DNA of 11,240 bases. Source: CAIJXJ01 sp964445115 (GTDB lineage: Bacteria; Pseudomonadota; Gammaproteobacteria; Burkholderiales; Methylophilaceae). Positions 6,487 to 11,240 of this stretch are shown in pieces (the stretch's first letter is position 1; every line of letters starts with the position of its first letter). The stretch covers positions 1 through 11,240 of the forward strand of contig CAYUJU010000065.1 in assembly GCA_964445115.1 (NCBI GenBank), read 5' to 3'. The notes below the pieces were generated by a model. It had not been told where the DNA came from, ran no database searches, and saw nothing but the letters and a program-made list of their open reading frames with translations. The position numbers were made by a program, and so were the translations under genes.

Positions 6487-9128
6487 TACAGGGTACGCGC
6501 CACTTCCACGACTTCAAACACTTCCAGCTGGTCACCCACCTCGATGTCGTTGAAGTTTTTCAGTGACAAGCCGCACTCGAAACCTGCCCTGACCTCGCGT
6601 ACATCGTCCTTGAAGCGCTTGAGCGAATCCAGTTCACCCTGATGCACCACGACGTTGTCGCGCAGGACGCGGACGGACGAACCACGCTTGACGATACCAT
6701 CCAGCACGTAACAGCCGGCCACCGCACCCACCTTGGAAATACGGAACACTTCGCGGATTTCCACCAGACCGATGGCATTTTCCTTCTTCTCGGGCGACAG
6801 CATACCGCCCAATGCCGCCTTCACTTCGTCTACAGCTTCATAGATGATGTTGTAGTAGCGGACATCAACGCCGTTTGCCTCAGCCACCTTGCGTGCTCCC
6901 GCATCGGCACGCACGTTGAAGCCGATCACCACGGCCTTCGAAGCGGCAGCCAGGTTGACGTCGGATTCGCTGATCGCACCCACGCCGGTGTGCAGGATGT
7001 TGACCTTGACTTCGCTGGTCGACAGCTTCTGCAGCGATGTGGACAGTGCTTCGTAGGAGCCCTGTACATCCGACTTGATGATCAGGGCCAAGGTCTTGAC
7101 CTCGCCTTCGGCCATCTGTTCGAACATGTTCTCCAGCTTGGCCGCCTGTTGCTTGGCCAGCTTGACATCGCGGAACTTGCCCTGGCGGAACAACGCGATT
7201 TCACGTGCCTTACGCTCGTCGTTCAGCACGATGACTTCTTCGCCAGCCATCGGCACATCCGACAGACCGAGAATCTCGACCGGGATGGACGGACCGGCTT
7301 CCTTCACCTCTACGCCGGCTTCGTCCAGCATGGCGCGCACACGGCCGTAGACGCTGCCAGCCAGCAGCATATCGCCACGGCGCAACGTGCCGGATTGCAC
7401 CAGGATCGTCGCCACCGGGCCACGGCCCTTGTCCAGACGACCCTCGATTACCATGCCCTTAGCCGGGGTGTTCTTAGGTGCCGTGAGTTCGAGCACTTCG
7501 GCTTGCAGCAGCACGGCTTCCAGCAGCTCATCAATGCCCGCGCCGGTCTTGGCCGATACTTCGCGGAACATCACCTCGCCGCCCCAGTCTTCCGGCACCA
7601 CTTCGTGGCTGACCAGTTCCTGCTTGACGCGCTCCGGATTGGCTTCCGGCTTGTCGATTTTGTTAACTGCCACGACCAATGGCACACCGGCCGCCTTGGC
7701 ATGGTGCACCGCTTCAATCGTCTGCGGCATGACACCGTCATCCGCCGCGACCACCAGAATCACCACATCAGTTGCCTTGGCACCACGGGCACGCATCGCC
7801 GTAAAGGCCTCGTGACCCGGGGTGTCCAGGAAGGTCACCATGCCACGCGGGGTTTCCACGTGATACGCACCGATATGCTGGGTAATGCCACCCGCCTCAC
7901 CGTGGGCCACTTTGGTACGACGGATGTAGTCCAGCAGCGAGGTCTTACCGTGGTCGACGTGACCCATCACGGTCACGACTGGCGGGCGCGCCTCCTGAAC
8001 GGCCTCAACATGCTCTTCTTCCTCGAGGAACGCCTCGGGATCGTTTGCCTCGGCCGCCTTGCCAACATGGCCCATTTCCTCGACCACGATTAGCGCAGTT
8101 TCCTGATCCAGCACCTGGTTAATCGTCACCATCATGCCCATTTTCATGAGCGCCTTGATTACCTCAGCCGCCTTCACAGCCATCTTGTGTGCCAGATCGG
8201 CCACGGAAATTGTTTCGGGCACCAGCACCTCTCGCACGACTGGCTCCGTCGGTGCAGAGAAGGCATGTTTCTGATCGCTATCTTTATGGGACTTGGACTT
8301 GCCTCCACGATTGTCGCGCCAGCCTTGTCCGATACCCACGTCCCCACGCGACTTCAGTCCACCGCCACGCTTTTTGTCGCCGCTCCAGTCTTGCGACTCA
8401 CGGCCCTTCTTGGCAGGCTTGTCCGCTGTCTTTTCCTTTTCCTTGGCAGCCGGCTTGTGCAATGTCCCTTCGCTCAGGTTGGCAGGTGCAGCAGCCGCAG
8501 CAGCTTTACGTGCAGCCTCTTCTTCCGCACGCTTTTGTGCCATTTCCTGCTTTTTGCGGACTTCCTCCGCCTGAATCGCGATCAAGGCTGCATGTCGGCG
8601 CGCTTCTTGTTCTCTAAGCTGAATTTCGTCAGCACCCAGCACCTGCGCACGGGTTTTCGTCGCCAGGACCGGTTCCGGTTTGACTTCAACTACAACAGGC
8701 TCAGGCTCCACCACCTCGACCACCGGCTCAATCACCGGCTCGACCACGACAACTTCCTCAACAACAGGGGCAGCTTCCACCACAGGTTCCGGAACAGGCA
8801 CAGGCTGCTCGGCAGCCACTTCTTCCGACGGGTCACGCTGGATCAACACGCGCTTCTTGCGGACTTCGACCTGAATCGTACGTGCCTTGCCACTGCTGTC
8901 GGACTTTTTGATTTCCGTGACCTGCTTGCGCATCAGGGTAATCTTGTTTTTGGGCGCCTCAGTACCGTGCCCCTTTCGCAGGTAATCCAGTAACGCTGTC
9001 TTGTCCTGCTCGGTCAACTTGTCCTCTGCTGTCGCCTTGTTGACGCCAGCCGCCTTGAGTTGCTCGATCAGCAACTCGGCTTGCAACCCAAGTTCATTGG
9101 CAAATTGTGCCACGCTCGATGTAGCCAT
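6486..9128 (-). CDS. infB: translation initiation factor IF-2
   Basis: IF2 is the GTPase that brings formyl-Met-tRNA to the 30S subunit and promotes 50S joining. The product is 880 residues, the typical proteobacterial size. It has an N-terminal IF2_N module (1-52), a conserved basic segment (60-98), a V/P/E-rich tract (104-154), a charged helix (160-210) and a Lys/Gly/Arg-rich linker (222-285). A second IF2_N module lies at about 299-350. The G domain has G1 GHVDHGKT (389-396), G2 T416, G3 DTPGH with catalytic H439, G4 NKID (489-492) and G5 SAK (525-527). Domains II, III and IV follow. An in-frame TTG at 9140 precedes, but the ATG at 9128 is chosen because GGAGAG lies just before it and the TTG itself overlaps that site. 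It lies 32 bases after nusA and overlaps rbfA by one base. Confidence 0.98.
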   Translation of the reverse strand: MATSSVAQFANELGLQAELLIEQLKAAGVNKATAEDKLTEQDKTALLDYLRKGHGTEAPKNKITLMRKQVTEIKKSDSSGKARTIQVEVRKKRVLIQRDPSEEVAAEQPVPVPEPVVEAAPVVEEVVVVEPVIEPVVEVVEPEPVVVEVKPEPVLATKTRAQVLGADEIQLREQEARRHAALIAIQAEEVRKKQEMAQKRAEEEAARKAAAAAAPANLSEGTLHKPAAKEKEKTADKPAKKGRESQDWSGDKKRGGGLKSRGDVGIGQGWRDNRGGKSKSHKDSDQKHAFSAPTEPVVREVLVPETISVADLAHKMAVKAAEVIKALMKMGMMVTINQVLDQETALIVVEEMGHVGKAAEANDPEAFLEEEEHVEAVQEARPPVVTVMGHVDHGKTSLLDYIRRTKVAHGEAGGITQHIGAYHVETPRGMVTFLDTPGHEAFTAMRARGAKATDVVILVVAADDGVMPQTIEAVHHAKAAGVPLVVAVNKIDKPEANPERVKQELVSHEVVPEDWGGEVMFREVSAKTGAGIDELLEAVLLQAEVLELTAPKNTPAKGMVIEGRLDKGRGPVATILVQSGTLRRGDMLLAGSVYGRVRAMLDEAGVEVKEAGPSIPVEILGLSDVPMAGEEVIVLNDERKAREIALFRQGKFRDVKLAKQQAAKLENMFEQMAEGEVKTLALIIKSDVQGSYEALSTSLQKLSTSEVKVNILHTGVGAISESDVNLAAASKAVVIGFNVRADAGARKVAEANGVDVRYYNIIYEAVDEVKAALGGMLSPEKKENAIGLVEIREVFRISKVGAVAGCYVLDGIVKRGSSVRVLRDNVVVHQGELDSLKRFKDDVREVRAGFECGLSLKNFNDIEVGDQLEVFEVVEVARTL
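8667..8819 (-). repeat. low-complexity Val/Pro/Glu tract in IF2
   Basis: Residues about 104-154 of IF2 consist almost wholly of V, P, E and A in short repeated units of the type EPVVE, PVIEP and VEPEP. At DNA level the segment is a degenerate array of short repeats such as CACCGGCTC. It lies in the linker of the N-terminal region, which is known to vary greatly in length between species, and looks like a site of repeat expansion. Confidence 0.7.
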
Positions 9129-9132
9129 ACCG

Positions 9133-9138
9133 CTCTCC
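9133..9138 (-). promoter_or_regulatory. Shine-Dalgarno deciding the infB start
   Basis: GGAGAG on the minus strand ends four bases before ATG 9128. The alternative TTG start (9140-9138) overlaps its first G, so ribosomes bound here would initiate at the ATG, giving an N-terminus MATSSVAQF that agrees with IF2 homologues. Confidence 0.8.
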
Positions 9139-9160
9139 AATTCTTTCTACGGTCGCCCGA

Positions 9161-10633
9161 TCAGGCAAACCAGGGTGCACGCGCCGTCATGATCAACTGC
9201 TTCGCACGCTCGGCATCAACACCTGCCATCTCTACCAGATCATCCACCGCCAGATCAGCCAGATCTTCCACGGTGGAAACACCCTTGGCCGCCAAGGCAT
9301 GCGCAGTATCCGCATCCATGCCTTCCATCGCCAACAGTTCTTCGGACGCTTCTTCGACCTTTTCCTCACGAGCGATCGCTTGCGTCAGCAACGCGTCACG
9401 CGCACGCTTGCGCAACTCGTTGATCGTGTCTTCGTCAAACGCGTCGATATCCGCCATTTCAGAGAGCGGCACATACGCAATTTCTTCCAGCGTGCTGAAA
9501 CCTTCCTGCACCAGAATATCGGCCACTTCTTCGTCGACATCCAGCTTTTCCATGAACAGCTGACGCGTATTGGCGTACTCGGTCTCGTGCTTTTGCGCGG
9601 ACTCTTCTTCCGTCATGATATTAAGTGTCCAACCGGTCAGCTCAGAAGCCAAACGCACGTTCTGCCCGCTTTTGCCGATGGCTTGAGCCAGTTGGTCTTC
9701 GTCCACGACCACATCCATGCTGTGAGCATCTTCGTCCACCACGATGCTCGACACCTCAGCTGGTGCCATCGCGTTAATCACGAACTGCGCGGGCTCCATA
9801 GACCACAACACGATGTCGACACGCTCGCCTGCCAGCTCTCCCGTGACCGCCTGCACGCGGGAGCCACGCATCCCGACACAAGTTCCCACCGGATCCAGAC
9901 GCTGGTCATTGGATTTGACCGCGATCTTGGAGCGCAACCCTGGGTCGCGCGCCGCCGAGCGGATCTCGAGCAAGCCTTCCTCGATTTCCGGAACTTCCAG
10001 CTCAAACAGTTTGATCAGGAACTCCGGCGCAATGCGCGACAGGATCAACTGAGGGCCGCGACCACCACGCTCCACGCGCATCAGGTAGGCACGGATGCGG
10101 TCACCGACACGCAGATTCTCTTTCGGAATCATCTGCTCACGCGGCAGCAGCGCTTCAATGCGGCCAACCTCGATGATCGCGTTACCCTTTTCCATCCGCT
10201 TGATCATGCCGGTGACCAGATGCTCACCGCGTGCAAGGAAATCATTCAACACCTGCTCACGCTCAGCTTCACGCACCTTCTGCAGAATGACCTGCTTGGC
10301 TGCCTGCGCACCGATACGACCGAATTCGACGTTTTCCAGCGGCTCCTCGACAAAATCTCCCTCATTCAGGCTTTCGTCCCGCGCAGAGGCTTCGCTCAAT
10401 CCAATCTGGGCTGCCGGATTTTCGATCAGATCATCCGCCGTCACCTGCCAGCGACGGAAGGAGGCATATTCGCCAGTGTTGCGATCAATCTCAACACGCA
10501 CATCGACGTCATCCTGAAAACGCTTCTTGGTCGCAGAGGCCAGTGCTAGTTCGAGTGCCGTAAAAATCACGGCCTTCTCTACATTCTTCTCGTGTGCCAG
10601 TGCATCGACCAGCAATAAAATTTCGCGACTCAT
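9161..10633 (-). CDS. nusA: transcription termination/antitermination factor NusA
   Basis: NusA binds RNA polymerase, enhances pausing and intrinsic termination, and takes part in rRNA antitermination complexes. The 490-residue product shows the complete order of domains. The polymerase-binding N-terminal domain spans 1-130. The S1 domain (about 136-200) contains GNAIIEVGRIEALLPREQ. KH1 has GMRG at 254-257, and KH2 has GKSGQN from 320. Two acidic helix-hairpin-helix repeats (about 361-415 and 430-490) are the AR1/AR2 modules found in gamma- and betaproteobacteria. The ATG start has a near-perfect Shine-Dalgarno GGAGG (minus strand, 10644-10640) six bases upstream, within the 13-base spacer after rimP. 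Its C-terminus ends APWFA, 32 bases before infB. In E. coli nusA is autoregulated, which makes the hairpin in the rimP leader of interest. Confidence 0.98.
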   Translation of the reverse strand: MSREILLLVDALAHEKNVEKAVIFTALELALASATKKRFQDDVDVRVEIDRNTGEYASFRRWQVTADDLIENPAAQIGLSEASARDESLNEGDFVEEPLENVEFGRIGAQAAKQVILQKVREAEREQVLNDFLARGEHLVTGMIKRMEKGNAIIEVGRIEALLPREQMIPKENLRVGDRIRAYLMRVERGGRGPQLILSRIAPEFLIKLFELEVPEIEEGLLEIRSAARDPGLRSKIAVKSNDQRLDPVGTCVGMRGSRVQAVTGELAGERVDIVLWSMEPAQFVINAMAPAEVSSIVVDEDAHSMDVVVDEDQLAQAIGKSGQNVRLASELTGWTLNIMTEEESAQKHETEYANTRQLFMEKLDVDEEVADILVQEGFSTLEEIAYVPLSEMADIDAFDEDTINELRKRARDALLTQAIAREEKVEEASEELLAMEGMDADTAHALAAKGVSTVEDLADLAVDDLVEMAGVDAERAKQLIMTARAPWFA

Positions 10634-10646
10634 CTTCCACCTCCGC

Positions 10647-11081
10647 CTAAAATTCGGGACTCAAACGGGCTTTTTCGATATTGCTCAAGTCAAACGAATT
10701 CTCGCCACCCTCGAGTTCAACACGCACCGCGCCCTGCTCAATACCACGCAGCATACCGACGAACTTCTTCTGTCCGTTCACCGGCACGCGCAACTTGATC
10801 TGCACCTTGTTTCCAGAAAAGCGAACAAAATCTGCTTCTTTTTTTAGCACTCGATCCAGACCTGGCGAAGAAACCTCCAAGCGGTCGTAATCAATATCAT
10901 GTTCCACCGCGAGGAGGTTCGACACCTGCTCGCTCACCAAGGCACAATCGTCTATGGTTACGCCACCCGGCTTGTCGATGAAGAGCCGCAGCAACTTTCC
11001 GCGGTTCGACATCTCGAGGTCCACCAGTTCATAGCCGATTTGCTCGACTGAACGTTCCAGCAATGTCTGCAAATTCTGCAT
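10647..11081 (-). CDS. rimP: ribosome maturation factor RimP
   Basis: RimP binds the pre-30S subunit and aids assembly of the central domain and head. The 144-residue protein has the two-domain layout: an N-terminal alpha/beta domain with GYELVDLE and LLRLFIDKPGGVTIDDC, the family signature LEVSSPGLDR (about 68-77), and a C-terminal SH3-like barrel with KVQIKLRVPV and a final IEKARLSPEF. It is the first gene of the operon; its ATG follows a modest site (CAGG, about four bases upstream). It is preceded by an extended -10 promoter and a leader hairpin, and by an rRNA operon end farther upstream. The TAG stop lies 13 bases before nusA. Confidence 0.97.
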   Translation of the reverse strand: MQNLQTLLERSVEQIGYELVDLEMSNRGKLLRLFIDKPGGVTIDDCALVSEQVSNLLAVEHDIDYDRLEVSSPGLDRVLKKEADFVRFSGNKVQIKLRVPVNGQKKFVGMLRGIEQGAVRVELEGGENSFDLSNIEKARLSPEF

Positions 11082-11104
11082 TCGCCTGCTTCCAGAAACA
11101 AAAA

Positions 11105-11121
11105 ATGGGCTCGAAGCCCAT
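11105..11121 (-). terminator. leader hairpin with U-run before rimP
   Basis: On the minus strand ATGGGCT-TCG-AGCCCAT forms a perfect 7-bp stem and is followed by TTTTTG-TTT. It has the shape of an intrinsic terminator in that direction only, since the plus strand has no T-run. No gene ends here, and the predicted rimP operon start lies only about 1-7 bases before the stem. It may attenuate the operon, stop read-through from the upstream rRNA operon, or protect the 5' end of the mRNA. Confidence 0.75.
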
Positions 11122-11131
11122 CAAAAACAGC

Positions 11132-11140
11132 ATTATATCA
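11132..11140 (-). promoter_or_regulatory. extended -10 promoter of the rimP-nusA-infB operon
   Basis: Minus strand TGA-TATAAT is a perfect match to the extended -10 consensus TGN-TATAAT. The -35 region (TACCAA at 17-base spacing) is poor, which is normal for extended -10 promoters. It is located between the rRNA terminator and rimP. The start is expected around 11122-11128. Confidence 0.65.
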
Positions 11141-11159
11141 ACCAATTCAATGAATTGGT
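11141..11159. repeat. perfect 9-1-9 palindrome abutting the rimP promoter
   Basis: ACCAATTCA (11141-11149) and TGAATTGGT (11151-11159) are exact complements around one central base. The palindrome occupies the spacer and -35 zone immediately upstream of the extended -10. There is no T-run next to it, so it is not a terminator. Its size, symmetry and place are those of an operator for a dimeric regulator, but I recognise no known consensus. Confidence 0.6.
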
Positions 11160-11169
11160 ACTACAAAGC

Positions 11170-11196
11170 AAAAAGCCCTCTTTATGAGGGCTTTTT
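11170..11196 (-). terminator. intrinsic terminator of the upstream rRNA operon
   Basis: AAAAAGCCCTC (11170-11180) and GAGGGCTTTTT (11186-11196) form an 11-bp stem around TTTAT. On the minus strand the stem core GAGGGC/GCCCTC ends in a T-run and lies about 28 bases after the 5S rRNA end. Because of the symmetric A and T runs it could also work in the plus direction. Confidence 0.9.
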
Positions 11197-11223
11197 GTTA
11201 TCCCGTGTTAGGGGAGGAATAAG

Positions 11224-11240
11224 AGTCTGGCAGTGACCTA
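11224..11240 (-). rRNA. 5S rRNA, 3' end only (partial)
   Basis: The last bases of the window read, on the minus strand, TAGGTCACTGCCAGACT. This matches the well-known 3' end of bacterial 5S rRNA (AGTAGG...TGCCAG-C). Only about 17 bases are inside the window; the rest of the gene and presumably 16S and 23S lie to the right. The strong terminator following it supports the call. The exact 3' end is uncertain by a few bases. Confidence 0.75.

Noticed and set aside
6642..8093. A 483-codon plus-strand open frame opposite infB
   Set aside because: Same reason: antisense to the IF2 G domain and C-terminal domains, low-quality His/Gln/Arg-rich translation, no ribosome-binding site.
9129..9140. TTG start of infB four codons upstream
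   Set aside because: The TTG overlaps the Shine-Dalgarno GGAGAG that serves the ATG at 9128, and homologous IF2 proteins start at that methionine.
9299..10549. A 416-codon plus-strand open frame opposite nusA
   Set aside because: Antisense shadow of a full-length NusA; no family features.
1..11240. CRISPR arrays, insertion sequences, integrase sites or prophage genes
   Set aside because: No direct-repeat array, transposase, terminal repeats or duplicated tRNA 3' ends are visible. The window is nearly filled by conserved core genes in normal order.

Overview
This is a conserved housekeeping region of a bacterial chromosome, most likely from a betaproteobacterium. The evidence for that is the gene order rimP-nusA-infB-rbfA-truB-rpsO-pnp, the lengths and sequences of the proteins, and the N-terminus of IF2. 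Gene content and moderate GC would fit a methylotroph-like lineage such as Methylophilaceae, but that placement is a guess from memory and is not proven by the window. I found no mobile element, CRISPR array, phage gene or clearly foreign segment.

Layout. Positions 2-280 hold three tRNA genes on the minus strand, transcribed in the order Pro(TGG)-Arg(TCT)-His(GTG) from a good sigma70-type promoter at 291-319. Divergent from them, on the plus strand, is folD (365-1231). It converges on a CbbY-type HAD phosphatase gene (1266-2030, minus). That gene is divergent from dksA (2126-2545, plus). dksA and the long minus-strand operon converge on a 16-bp-stem bidirectional terminator (2591-2626). The operon runs leftwards as rimP, nusA, infB, rbfA, truB, rpsO, pnp (11081 down to 2645), with an internal promoter before rpsO and a terminator-like hairpin between rpsO and pnp. 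At the right edge an rRNA operon ends: the last ~17 nt of a 5S rRNA gene (minus strand) and its terminator lie just upstream of the rimP promoter.

How the genes work together. rimP, rbfA and truB mature the 30S subunit and tRNA. nusA controls elongation, termination and rRNA antitermination. infB starts translation, rpsO encodes a 30S protein, and pnp degrades RNA. dksA adjusts rRNA and tRNA promoters during the stringent response. folD supplies one-carbon folates, including those used for purines and for formyl-Met initiation.

The parts most worth a second look are non-coding. The rimP promoter is an extended -10 directly downstream of a perfect 9-1-9 palindrome, and it is followed almost at once by a hairpin with a U-run. 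The rpsO promoter has an inverted repeat over its -35. The rpsO-pnp spacer holds a long hairpin. I see no evidence of a wholly new system here.
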